A model generated the notes under the pieces. It made no database searches. It was not told the origin of the DNA and saw nothing but the letters and a program-made list of their open reading frames with translations. This document shows positions 35,309 to 42,783 of a stretch of 64,000 nucleotides of DNA, in pieces (positions within the stretch are counted from its first letter, which is position 1; every line of letters begins with the position of its first letter). Position numbers and translations under genes: made by a program. Location of the stretch: positions 1 to 64,000 of the forward strand of contig NZ_JACHOP010000015.1 in NCBI RefSeq assembly GCF_014199935.1. The letters are read 5' to 3'. This DNA is from Methylorubrum rhodinum. Its GTDB lineage: Bacteria > Pseudomonadota > Alphaproteobacteria > Rhizobiales > Beijerinckiaceae.

Positions 35309-35639
35309 GCCTCGACGGCTCGCGCTCGTCCGCGGCAGCAGGTCTATCAGGCCGAGCGCAGCGAAGCGGGTCCATAGATCGCATTCGATGCCCTTCAGGT
35401 CTGCACAGTCGGCCAGACCAGCTTGAGGTGACCGCGGACGACCCGAGCGGTGCTGGCGCGCCCACTCAGATGCACCGAGCCCCCGCATGCTGGCGGAAAA
35501 GGAGTGTAACATTGCTGATTCCGGTGCGCAGCTGTGAAGGGGTCGATCGTGCCGCTACGCCGTACACGAGTTGGTTTGCCAGACCGCTGGCCCGCGAGAG
35601 CGTTGGGTACTCTCGACCGGACGAGGCGAAGCGGTGACC
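35309..35639. other. Intergenic, no gene seen
   Basis: About 330 bases between the operon end and the SCO remnant. Open frames here lack start signals and family resemblance. A lone GTAACA at about 35507 has no CGAA at the right distance, so it is not counted as a SigF-type promoter. Confidence 0.4.
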
Positions 35640-36222
35640 GGGCGCCATGGTTCGCCGTCGATCAGCGACATGGCGGTGCCTGTCACAAAGCCAGCGCTGA
35701 TGGGCGCCATCCAATACACACACGGCCGCCGTGTGGTTCAGCGCGCAGCCGCTGGAGACCGTCGGCACCTTCTCCACGAAGATCCGGTAGGCTTTCGTTG
35801 CGGCCGCAACTTCCTCGTGGGGTAAGTCAGCGCATGGAGGCGCGGGTTGAAGGCCTGCACGTATCAGGCGAGCGCCTCCCGCCTGTCGCGTTCGAGTCAA
35901 CCGTGAAGAACACCACCTGCAGCCCGTCGGCATCGGGCCCGAGGTCCACCATCAACTGGGACAGGCTTGCCAGCGCAGTCGGGCACACGCCGGGGAAGTG
36001 GGTGAAACCGAAGAAGACCACCAGGAGCTTGCCCTGTAGGACGCGCGAAACGAGCATGGCTCCGGTATGGGTCACCACCCGAAAGGGACCGCCAATGTGG
36101 GGTCGACCGTCGGCCATGACCCAGCACTGCGGCGGAGCGGTCATGTAACTGACCGTTGTGAGGGCGATCACCAGGCCGGCCGCCGCGAGGGCCCCGTCTC
36201 GGATAACCTCCACCGAGTTCAT
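35640..36222 (-). pseudogene. SCO1/SenC-family protein, decayed
   Basis: Start of a SCO copper-chaperone/thioredoxin-fold protein: membrane anchor (LAAAGLVIALTTVSY), then GGPFRVVTHTGAMLVSRV, LLVVFFGFTHFPGVCPTAL and LQVVFFTVDS. SCO proteins carry CxxxC; here the first Cys position reads Phe-Pro-Gly-Val-Cys, so one ligand is lost. After residue about 110 the family text moves frame (with an in-frame stop near 35863) and continues in a third frame as EEVAAATKAYRIFVEKVPTVSSG and HTAAVCVLDG. Two frameshifts, a stop and a lost ligand mark a dead gene. It lies behind the nrsF gene, 120 bases away. Confidence 0.75.
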
Positions 36223-36342
36223 CTCCGTTCGCAAGTCCAGGGCAGGGTGTGCTTGGCCCGCGCGGCCGGAGGGCTGCGGACCGGGCGGGCCAAGCGGAGC
36301 CCGCGTCTGCCTCCGGAGGGCGGCCACGCGAACTCGCGGACC

Positions 36343-36987
36343 TCACCAACGCAGGAGACGGGGTCCGAGCAGGGCTCCGGCAAGTGTGCAGAACGCAATG
36401 GTGCCGCCGTACCAGAGCGCCACGAAGGGAACGGAGTCGTCCATGCAATGGAGGGCGTACCCCATCGCGCTGATCCCTCCGGCGGCCAGCCCGACGAGCG
36501 CGCCCGTCCGGACGAGGTCGGTCGGCGCGGCGAACCGGCGGACGGCCCAGACCAGCACGGCGAAGGGCAGCACGCCAATGATCGGGATCGACACGAGGCA
36601 CTCCAGCCACATGTGGCCAACGAGCATCCTGTCCCAGTGCGAACTCGGAGCCGAGGCGAGGCTGAGACCGGCCAGCAGCATGACGCCGAAGAACGGCGCC
36701 GCGGCGACCCAGGCCCGGATCCTGGTCTCGCCGCCCGGACGCGCGACCTTCGTCAACAGCCACCCGGCCAGGACGACGATGCCGGCGCCGAAGGCGACCT
36801 TCAGGAGCAGGAAGCCGAGCACCCCGGGGTGATGGAGGTCCGGCCTGACCCCGAGTAACAGAAGCGCGACGCAGAGCGCCGCCCCCGCGCCGAGCGCGGC
36901 GGCGAGGCCGAGGCCGCGCTTGAGCCGGCGGTGGTCGGTCGGCTCGATGTTGCTGCTGAGCATCTCGATCAGCTCGTTCGTTCTCAT
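36343..36987 (-). CDS. nrsF: NrsF/DUF1109 membrane anti-sigma factor
   Basis: 214 residues with six membrane helices (AAALGAGAALCVALLLLG, LLLKVAFGAGIVVLAGWLL and others), the fold of DUF1109/NrsF proteins that hold an ECF sigma factor at the membrane. Two conserved Cys (CLVSIPIIGV and ALHCMDD) are candidates for metal or redox sensing. Overlaps the sigma gene by four bases, the typical sigma/anti-sigma pair. In Caulobacter the equivalent pair reacts to chromate and cadmium. Confidence 0.85.
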   Translation of the reverse strand: MRTNELIEMLSSNIEPTDHRRLKRGLGLAAALGAGAALCVALLLLGVRPDLHHPGVLGFLLLKVAFGAGIVVLAGWLLTKVARPGGETRIRAWVAAAPFFGVMLLAGLSLASAPSSHWDRMLVGHMWLECLVSIPIIGVLPFAVLVWAVRRFAAPTDLVRTGALVGLAAGGISAMGYALHCMDDSVPFVALWYGGTIAFCTLAGALLGPRLLRW

Positions 36988-37544
36988 CGTGTCCTTCCTC
37001 GGCTAATCGCGGACGCCATGGCCTTGAGGCCACGATGGACGCTGACCTTGATGGCGGATTCCGACATGCCGGTTCGGCTGGCGGCCTCGGCGACGCTCAA
37101 GCCATCGAGCTTCACGTAGCGGATCGCGAACCGCATCTTCTCTGGTAGCTTGGCCAGGAGCCGATCGAGGTCATGCGCGCTCTCCACGCCAGCATGGTCG
37201 TCCTGCGCCGCGAAGTCGCCCGCATCCTCGATGGGCACATCGGCCATCGAGGGGCGGGTGTGGCGCAGGTGGTCGATCAGCTTGTAGCGGGCGATAGCCT
37301 GCACCCATGGGGTGAACGGCTGGTCCACGTCGTAGGTATGCCGACGCGTATGGATTGCCATCAGCGTATCCTGCACGAGGTCCTCCGCCTCGGACTGGCT
37401 TCGCCCGATGCGGGCCAGCTTACCACGGTAGTAGGCGCGCAGATGCCGGCTCAGTCGGTCGAGGACCGCCCGGTACGCGGCCGCGTCGCCGTCCAGGCTG
37501 GCCCTCATCAGGCCCCTGAGCTCTGCTTCACTGGCAATCATCAT
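36984..37544 (-). CDS. sigF: ECF sigma factor, SigF-like
   Basis: 186-residue extracytoplasmic-function sigma factor. Region 2: YYRGKLARIGRSQSEAEDLVQDTLMAIHTRR and FTPWVQAIARYKLIDHLR; region 4: LPEKMRFAIRYVKLDGLSVAEA and TGMSESAIKVSVHRGLKAM. No extra C-terminal domain. Its own promoter has GTAACC-N16-CGAA, the recognition sequence I recall for Caulobacter SigF, and five more such sites lie within 12 kb. Co-transcribed with its anti-sigma. Confidence 0.9.
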   Translation of the reverse strand: MMIASEAELRGLMRASLDGDAAAYRAVLDRLSRHLRAYYRGKLARIGRSQSEAEDLVQDTLMAIHTRRHTYDVDQPFTPWVQAIARYKLIDHLRHTRPSMADVPIEDAGDFAAQDDHAGVESAHDLDRLLAKLPEKMRFAIRYVKLDGLSVAEAASRTGMSESAIKVSVHRGLKAMASAISRGRTR

Positions 37545-37559
37545 GCGCTCCTCACGAAG

Positions 37560-37585
37560 TTCGGGAGGCCTGCCTGAACGGTTAC
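37560..37585 (-). promoter_or_regulatory. SigF-type promoter of the sigma/anti-sigma operon
   Basis: Minus strand GTAACC (37585-37580), exactly 16 bases, CGAA (37563-37560), starting just 16 bases before the ATG at 37544. An exact match to the SigF consensus, implying autoregulation. Confidence 0.8.
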
Positions 37586-37765
37586 AATAGCCCGCTGACG
37601 CGATGGCAGCGGGGCCAAGTCGTGGCGGCTCCCGGCTCGGACCACCGCCTGATGGCTCGGGTCGGGCGCCGGGCTAGGAAGGGAAGGGCTGGGCGCGCGG
37701 GTGCGCGCCGAGAACAGCCGGCCATAGGCCGGGTCCTGGCCTTTCGATGCGTGCGGCGGCCTGTT

Positions 37766-38119
37766 ATGCCGGGCCGGATGTCCTGGCTCCGGTCCCATTC
37801 CGTCTGCTCGTGGCTCCTGACCCTCGCCCTCGTGGCGGGGTTCGCGCTGCATGGCCTGCAGGCCGCGCATATGAAGGCGGCCATGCCCGCGGTCGCGATG
37901 CAGGGGCCGATGCCCGACGGATGCGACGGTTGCGATAAGGCAGGGAAAGCCCCCGCGGCCTGCTTGCTCCTGTGCGCTGGTTTCGTCGCCGTCGCTCCGG
38001 CGGCGCTCAGCCCGCGGATCGTCGGGGCCTCGTTCGCGTTTACGCTCGCCGATGTCGGGGGCACGGGCCTGCAAGGACCGCCCGATCCCCTGCCGCCCAA
38101 GAGCACCGTCCTAAGCTAG
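37766..38119 (+). CDS. Small membrane protein with Cys motif
   Basis: 117 residues from 37766 (ATG at 37778 also possible). Two hydrophobic segments (SVCSWLLTLALVAGFALHG and AACLLLCAGFVAVAPAALS) flank a Met-rich loop with DGCDGCDKAGKAP. The layout resembles DUF2946-type small proteins of copper loci, though I cannot confirm the family. Divergent from sigF; I see no SigF-type promoter for it. Confidence 0.55.
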   Translation: MPGRMSWLRSHSVCSWLLTLALVAGFALHGLQAAHMKAAMPAVAMQGPMPDGCDGCDKAGKAPAACLLLCAGFVAVAPAALSPRIVGASFAFTLADVGGTGLQGPPDPLPPKSTVLS

Positions 38120-38331
38120 GCGCGCCGTCCGATCGGCGCCCTGACAGCCGCGCTTCCGGCGACAGCCCAGGCGCGGGCCTGTGCCCGGGTCTCTTATCGA
38201 GGGTCCGGCCCTTACAGCATTCCAGGACGAGACCGATGTCATCCCACCAGGCATTGGCTGGGCGCCCAGTTTACCGCGCATGGTTGAGCCGGATGTGCCG
38301 GACAGCGGGCGTCGCCCGTACAGCCCCTGTT

Positions 38332-38357
38332 GTAACGAAGGGCCCATCGCCTCCGAA
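38332..38357 (+). promoter_or_regulatory. SigF-type promoter
   Basis: GTAACG (38332-38337), 16 bases, CGAA (38354-38357). One mismatch in the -35 from GTAACC. The nearest well-supported start downstream is 38571; an in-frame ATG at 38367 is too close to serve as its start. Confidence 0.6.
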
Positions 38358-38570
38358 CTCGGCATCATGGATGAGATATCGCCGGCGGTTCGTGAGGGGC
38401 ATTGCGGCTTCTTGCCCCTCAGGGCGATACGATCCTCACGGCCGTGGAGCGCGCTCTTCGCGCGACGCGGCGGCGCGCGGCGCCAACCTATACCAGCCGA
38501 GCGCTACCGATACCTGGCCGAACCTGAGCGGGGTGGATCGGGTGCGCACGGGGCCGCCGAGGGGAGGGCC

Positions 38571-38894
38571 ATGGGCCGCGGAGACCCGGGTTCGCGGCAA
38601 AGCCTCATCGGGCTCGGAGACCGCGTCGCGACGCTCGCCGAGGGTGCTCGGGCCCAGGCGAAGCCACCGAAGCGGACCTACGTCATCTTCCAGGCCCGGT
38701 TCGCCCGGGACCTGTTCTGCGCGGTGCCGACAAGCCTGCCGATCCCGGACTTCCTCACCGGTGCGGCGTGGCGGTTCCGGGGCACCCTCGGCAAGAGAGG
38801 CTTCATGCCGCCGGGCTTCAAGGCGGCATCGGCCCGGAAGGCGGCCAACCGTGACGGATTCTACCTGTTCTCCCCACCGTGCACTCAGGATTGA
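38571..38894 (+). CDS. Hypothetical protein
   Basis: 107 residues. The second half reads like a folded domain (KRTYVIFQARFARDLFCAVPT, IPDFLTGAAWRFRGTL, DGFYLFSP). No signal peptide or known family. GGGGAGGG precedes the ATG. The frame stays open upstream to 38181, so a longer start (38367) cannot be excluded. It lies 213 bases behind a SigF-type promoter, the remaining bases holding nothing else I can identify. Confidence 0.5.
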   Translation: MGRGDPGSRQSLIGLGDRVATLAEGARAQAKPPKRTYVIFQARFARDLFCAVPTSLPIPDFLTGAAWRFRGTLGKRGFMPPGFKAASARKAANRDGFYLFSPPCTQD

Positions 38895-39009
38895 GGCCTG
38901 CCCGACCGCGCGCATCCTCGCCTCCGGCGGAGGAGCGGTCCCCATCGAGGGGCGATCGCGGAGATCCTCGCGGCGCCGGCTGAGCCCCGTAATAAACTCT
39001 GAGGGTGCT

Positions 39010-39035
39010 GTAACGGCTTCCGCGAGAGGTCCGAA
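39010..39035 (+). promoter_or_regulatory. SigF-type promoter of a small secreted protein
   Basis: GTAACG (39010-39015), 16 bases, CGAA (39032-39035), 48 bases before the ATG at 39084. One -35 mismatch from the exact consensus. Confidence 0.72.
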
Positions 39036-39083
39036 ATCAAGGGCAGAGGCGTCAAGCCTCAAGGTAAGCAAAAGAGTCCCGCC

Positions 39084-39317
39084 ATGAAGAGCAAGATGAT
39101 CCCCGTTTTTGCCGGCATCGCCATGCTTGCCGGGCTGCCGGGTTACGCCCTCGCTGGGTGGATGGACAATGTCCCGCCCCGCTTCCGACCTGGGGCGCAC
39201 CAGACGGCACCCCGCAACCTCGAAACGCCGGACGCCGTCCGCACCACGGGGGCGGTCAACGTCGCGCCCGGTCGCCCTGCGACCCGTCAGCCGGCGCGGC
39301 CAGGCGCGCACTTCTGA
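39084..39317 (+). CDS. Small secreted protein, GW-x-D-x-VPPR type
   Basis: 77 residues: signal peptide (MIPVFAGIAMLAGLPGYALA), then a basic, Pro-rich mature part starting GWMDNVPPRFRPGAH and ending TRQPARPGAHF. No known domain. A decayed copy with GWVDIVPPRIRPGAH lies at 49182-49432. The SigF-type promoter just upstream suggests a stress-induced envelope peptide. Confidence 0.65.
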   Translation: MKSKMIPVFAGIAMLAGLPGYALAGWMDNVPPRFRPGAHQTAPRNLETPDAVRTTGAVNVAPGRPATRQPARPGAHF

Positions 39318-39555
39318 CGCGACGGCCCGAGCCGCGTTGAGCCGGCGCCGGCCCGCTGGGGCTGAACGCACGAGCACCGCGCCTGCCCGCCATCGTAGGT
39401 TCGGGGGAACTGCCGCAGGGCCGAAGCTTGGCATGTCGCCGTGCCGCGCCTTGGCACTTTCCGTCCAAGAAGCATTCAGATCCATGACGCCTCGCGGCGA
39501 AGCTAGTGGATCAAGGCGGCACGTAGAAGAAGTCTCACTAGAAGGATTCACGGCC

Positions 39556-39786
39556 ATGAAATCTTCAGCCATAGCCCTTGGGATTGCCGCCGCGATCACG
39601 GCGGCAACACCATACGTTGGCTTCGCCGGCCCGAACGGTATCGACACCATCAAGCTCTACGAATTGAACAGGCGGCATTCCGCTGCCTCGACGCCCAACG
39701 TCAACCTGGACGTGAGCTCGACGGGTTCGGTCAACGGCATCCCTCGTCGGGAGTACACGGACCGCCGGGGGCGTGGCCGACAGTGA
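39556..39786 (+). CDS. Small secreted protein, unknown
   Basis: 76 residues: signal peptide (AIALGIAAAITAATPYVGFA), mature part with IDTIKLYELNRRHSA, SSTGSVNGIPRREYTDR. No family recognised. It overlaps the rpoH start codon region by four bases, so the two are probably co-expressed. No SigF-type site directly upstream. Confidence 0.6.
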   Translation: MKSSAIALGIAAAITAATPYVGFAGPNGIDTIKLYELNRRHSAASTPNVNLDVSSTGSVNGIPRREYTDRRGRGRQ

Positions 39787-40736
39787 TCAGACCTGGACCG
39801 ACCCCGCATCCAGCCCGGGGAACATCGGCGGCACCCGTCGTGCGGAACATCTCCTTGTCGGTCTCGCCTGAGTTCGGGATCCCGCCCCGCTATCTCGGCG
39901 AGATCCGCAGGTTCCCGATGCTGGAGCCGACGGAGGAGTTCACCCTCGCCAAGAGCTGGCGCGACCATGGGGACCGCGAGGCGGCCCATCGGCTCGTCAC
40001 CTCGCACCTGCGCCTCGTCGCGAAGATCGCGATGGGCTACCGCGGCTACGGCCTGCCGATCGGCGAGGTGGTGTCCGAGGGCAATGTCGGCCTGATGCAG
40101 GCGGTCAAGCGCTTCGACCCCGAGAAGGGCTTCCGGCTGGCCACCTACGCGATGTGGTGGATCAAGGCGGCGATCCAGGAATACATCCTGCGCTCGTGGT
40201 CGCTCGTGAAGATGGGCACCACGGCCAACCAGAAGAAGCTGTTCTTCAACCTGCGCAAGGCCAAGGGGCGCATCTCGGCGCTCGACGAGGGCGATTTGCG
40301 TCCCGAGCAGGTCCAACAGATCGCCACCTCGCTCGGCGTGCCCGAGCAGGACGTGATCGACATGAACCGCCGCCTGTTAGGCGACACCTCGCTCAACGCC
40401 CCTTTGCGCAAGGAGGGTGAGGGCGAGTGGCAGGACTGGCTGGTGGACAACTCGCCGAGCCAGGAGACGGTGCTCGCCGGCGAGGAGGAAGGGCAGAACC
40501 GGCTCGCGGCTCTGCGCGACGCGCTCTCCGTCCTCAACCCGCGCGAGCGCCGCATCTTCGAGGCGCGGCGGCTGGCCGACGACCCGATCACCCTGGAGGA
40601 TCTCTCCGGCGAGTTCGGCGTCTCCCGCGAGCGCGTGCGCCAGATCGAGGTGCGCGCCTTCGAGAAGGTTCAGGAAGCGGTCAAGAAGAACCTCGCCGTG
40701 CTCGAGTTGCCGCAAGTCCGCGCGCAAGCCGCCTGA
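39783..40736 (+). CDS. rpoH: RpoH-type heat-shock sigma factor
   Basis: Sigma-70-family factor for heat-shock promoters. Up to 317 residues. Region 1.2/2: YLGEIRRFPMLEPTEEF, HRLVTSHLRLVAKIAMGYRG, GNVGLMQAVKRFDPEKGFR, TYAMWWIKAAIQEYILRSW; the RpoH box QKKLFFNLRKAK; region 4: LNPRERRIFEARRL and LSGEFGVSRERVRQIEVRAF. The GTG at 39783 gives an N-terminal extension; GTG at 39840 would give a more typical length. Chromosomal-type paralogues are multiple in alphaproteobacteria; here it sits among stress and metal genes. Confidence 0.93.
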   Translation: MIRPGPTPHPARGTSAAPVVRNISLSVSPEFGIPPRYLGEIRRFPMLEPTEEFTLAKSWRDHGDREAAHRLVTSHLRLVAKIAMGYRGYGLPIGEVVSEGNVGLMQAVKRFDPEKGFRLATYAMWWIKAAIQEYILRSWSLVKMGTTANQKKLFFNLRKAKGRISALDEGDLRPEQVQQIATSLGVPEQDVIDMNRRLLGDTSLNAPLRKEGEGEWQDWLVDNSPSQETVLAGEEEGQNRLAALRDALSVLNPRERRIFEARRLADDPITLEDLSGEFGVSRERVRQIEVRAFEKVQEAVKKNLAVLELPQVRAQAA

Positions 40737-40922
40737 CCGCTGGCCTTTTGGCGTGCGCGGACAAGCCCCGAGCCGGGCGACCTGCCGCCTGGGCGCTCGT
40801 CACGGCCCTGACCCGGATTTCCGCATCCCGCGTACGACCTGACATCTCGACGAAGATGCCTCGGGCCGACTCACCAAGCAGGCCAACGACATTCAACGCT
40901 CTCCGTTGTCGCAAGAAGGCGT

Positions 40923-40948
40923 GTAACCATCGATCTGCCAACCTCGAA
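40923..40948 (+). promoter_or_regulatory. SigF-type promoter of a GNAQFPER protein
   Basis: GTAACC (40923-40928), 16 bases, CGAA (40945-40948). Exact consensus, 56 bases before the GTG at 41005. Confidence 0.8.
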
Positions 40949-41004
40949 GTAAAGAAAGTAAAGCCGCGAATTAAGACATTGTGGCCCATCTTCGGAGTGC
41001 ACTC

Positions 41005-41304
41005 GTGAATAATTATTTCGTGGTTGTTTTGGCTCTCGCGGCCTCCGCGGCGCCCGCATCAGCCAGTCCTTCCTCCGGCACCTGGGCTCCTGCCGCAGCG
41101 GCAGCGGTCTTCCAAGCTCAATCGACTCCTGGCCTCGGCCCACAGGCGACCGGGAGCTTACCCAGTGACTCTCGCGTGAAATTGGATGCCCGGGACGTGC
41201 TCGGCCGGGATATGCGGAGCAGCACGCGTGGCAATGCGCAGTTTCCTGAACGAGCGCCGGAGGCACAGAACCTCGGCGACACCTCCGGCGGCCCGCAATA
41301 CTGA
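41005..41304 (+). CDS. Small secreted protein with GNAQFPER motif (copy 1)
   Basis: 99 residues: signal peptide (NNYFVVVLALAASAAPASA) from the GTG at 41005, which has GGAG eight bases upstream. The C-terminus carries GRDMRSSTRGNAQFPER, then QNLGDTSGGPQY. The next gene repeats this ending. Function unknown; export and an exact SigF-type promoter suggest an envelope-stress peptide. Confidence 0.7.
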   Translation: MNNYFVVVLALAASAAPASASPSSGTWAPAAAAAVFQAQSTPGLGPQATGSLPSDSRVKLDARDVLGRDMRSSTRGNAQFPERAPEAQNLGDTSGGPQY

Positions 41305-41367
41305 CGAGGCGCTGGGAGCCACCCTCGCGCCAGCAGCGCTCGCAGTCACGAAGGCAAGCCATCGAAT

Positions 41368-41393
41368 GTAACGAAATAATCCAGCCCCCCGAA
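41368..41393 (+). promoter_or_regulatory. SigF-type promoter of the Cus operon
   Basis: GTAACG (41368-41373), 16 bases, CGAA (41390-41393), 54 bases before the ATG at 41448. Genes from 41448 to 47485 overlap or nearly so, so this promoter probably drives the whole efflux operon. Confidence 0.75.
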
Positions 41394-41447
41394 CTTGAGA
41401 GCAATGGCGCAGAACGGATGGCGCCTCCCAGGAAACGGAGACACGTC

Positions 41448-41747
41448 ATGAAGCTCACGGTTGGCATCACCCTTGTCTCACTGACCTTGGCCGGTGCGGC
41501 ATCCGCCGCGCCGGGATTACAGGCACGAACTGGCCCGCAGCGACACCACCATGATCGGCCTTCGGCTCACGCACTGCGCGAGCCGGCGACGACCGGAACC
41601 ATCGCCGGCAGCATTGGACGCGTTCGGGTCTCTCGCGACGTGCAGGGGCGCGATTTCCGAAGCAGTACTCGCGGAAATGCGCAGTTCCCGGAGCGTCCGC
41701 CAGTCCAGCAGAACCTCGGTGGCACAACAGGCGGCCCTGAGTTTTGA
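41448..41747 (+). CDS. Small secreted protein with GNAQFPER motif (copy 2)
   Basis: 99 residues: signal peptide (MKLTVGITLVSLTLAGAASA), a His-rich patch (QRHHHDRPSAH) and the C-terminal GRDFRSSTRGNAQFPER, then QNLGGTTGGPEF, matching copy 1. First gene of the Cus operon. The His patch would suit metal binding. Family unknown to me. Confidence 0.7.
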   Translation: MKLTVGITLVSLTLAGAASAAPGLQARTGPQRHHHDRPSAHALREPATTGTIAGSIGRVRVSRDVQGRDFRSSTRGNAQFPERPPVQQNLGGTTGGPEF

Positions 41748-42217
41748 GCGTCCTACCTTACACGCCTCCGCTGGCCGCAGCACGTGCTGCGGCCAGTCCC
41801 GCACAGCGGCGCCTTCCATTGTGGCGTGCTCTCGCGCTGACTCCGTTTCTCATAAGCGCCGGCGTGACCTTCGCGTCGTCCTTTAGCCGCGACGCTTCGC
41901 CCCATTACGCCTTCGAGCTCGTCGAGCGCGAGGTGAAGCAGGGTTATGGCACGACCATCCTGGTCCGGCTCGTCGACGAGCGCACCGGCAAGGTGGTTCC
42001 GGACGCGGTCTTGTTCATCAGCCGCATCGACATGTCGCCTGACGGGATGGGCGCGATGACGGCGCCGTTGGAACTCCAGGCCGATACGCTGCCCGGCTAC
42101 TACCGTTTCGAGACCGACCTCTCAATGGAGGGCGGCTGGGCGCTCACACTCGCGGCCAAGATCCCCGGCCTTCCAGACCCAGTCCAAGGCAGGCTCGTCC
42201 TGCAGGCAGTGCCATGA
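41744..42217 (+). CDS. YtkA/FixH-like periplasmic domain protein (1)
   Basis: Up to 157 residues from TTG at 41744; a TTG at 41819 is an alternative, so the start is uncertain. One membrane anchor (ALALTPFLISAGVTFASSF) and a beta-sandwich domain (YAFELVEREVKQGYGTTILVRLVDERTGKVV, FISRIDMSPDGMGAMT, GYYRFETDLSMEGGWALTLAAKI). YtkA-like domains bear Met-rich loops that fit copper binding. Overlaps its neighbour on each side by four bases. Confidence 0.75.
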   Translation: MSVLPYTPPLAAARAAASPAQRRLPLWRALALTPFLISAGVTFASSFSRDASPHYAFELVEREVKQGYGTTILVRLVDERTGKVVPDAVLFISRIDMSPDGMGAMTAPLELQADTLPGYYRFETDLSMEGGWALTLAAKIPGLPDPVQGRLVLQAVP

Positions 42218-42783
42218 TGCATCAGAACACGCCCTTTCGTGACTTCGAAGAGTTCGAGACCGCCCCCCGCGGTGGTCGAGCAATTTGGATCGTGGGCATT
42301 GCTTTGTTTGCCACGATGCTCCTGGCTGCCGTCGCCCTCGGCTACGGCTTGGGGCGTGGGACCTGGGCGGTCCCGAGCTCAATCACCGCGCACGTGCCCG
42401 CCGCGGTCGTCGGCTGGCTGCCGGCCTCGGGAGCTGCCCCCGCCAGCGCCGGCACGCCGGTCGCGCTCAAGGACTATGCCTTCGAGCTGACCGAGGCCCA
42501 AGCGAAGCAGGGCGAGGCGGTCCTGACCGTGCGCCTCGTGCACAAGCCGACGGGCAAGCCGGTCGCGGATGCGGTCGTGTTCGCACACCGCCTCGACATG
42601 ACGCCCGCGGGTATGCCGACCATGACGACGGAGCTGGAGCCGCAGCCCGCGACCGAGCCGGGCCTCTATCAGTTCGCAACCAATCTTACGATGAGCGGCG
42701 ACTGGCAGCTCTCGCTGGCCGCCAAGGTGCAGGGCCAGACCGGCACCGTCCAGACCAAGCTCGCGCTCAAGGCGATACCGTGA
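42214..42783 (+). CDS. YtkA/FixH-like periplasmic domain protein (2)
   Basis: 189 residues: cytoplasmic tail, membrane helix (IALFATMLLAAVALGYGLG), then the same domain as its neighbour (YAFELTEAQAKQGEAVLTVRLVHKPTGKPV, HRLDMTPAGMPTMTTELEP, YQFATNLTMSGDWQLSLAAKV). The two copies are tandem duplicates. Met-rich loops suggest a Cu(I) acceptor feeding the adaptor encoded next. Confidence 0.8.
   Translation: MMHQNTPFRDFEEFETAPRGGRAIWIVGIALFATMLLAAVALGYGLGRGTWAVPSSITAHVPAAVVGWLPASGAAPASAGTPVALKDYAFELTEAQAKQGEAVLTVRLVHKPTGKPVADAVVFAHRLDMTPAGMPTMTTELEPQPATEPGLYQFATNLTMSGDWQLSLAAKVQGQTGTVQTKLALKAIP

Noticed and set aside
38436..39653. 405-codon minus-strand open frame
   Set aside because: Low-complexity Arg-rich text crossing two supported plus-strand genes and a SigF-type promoter.
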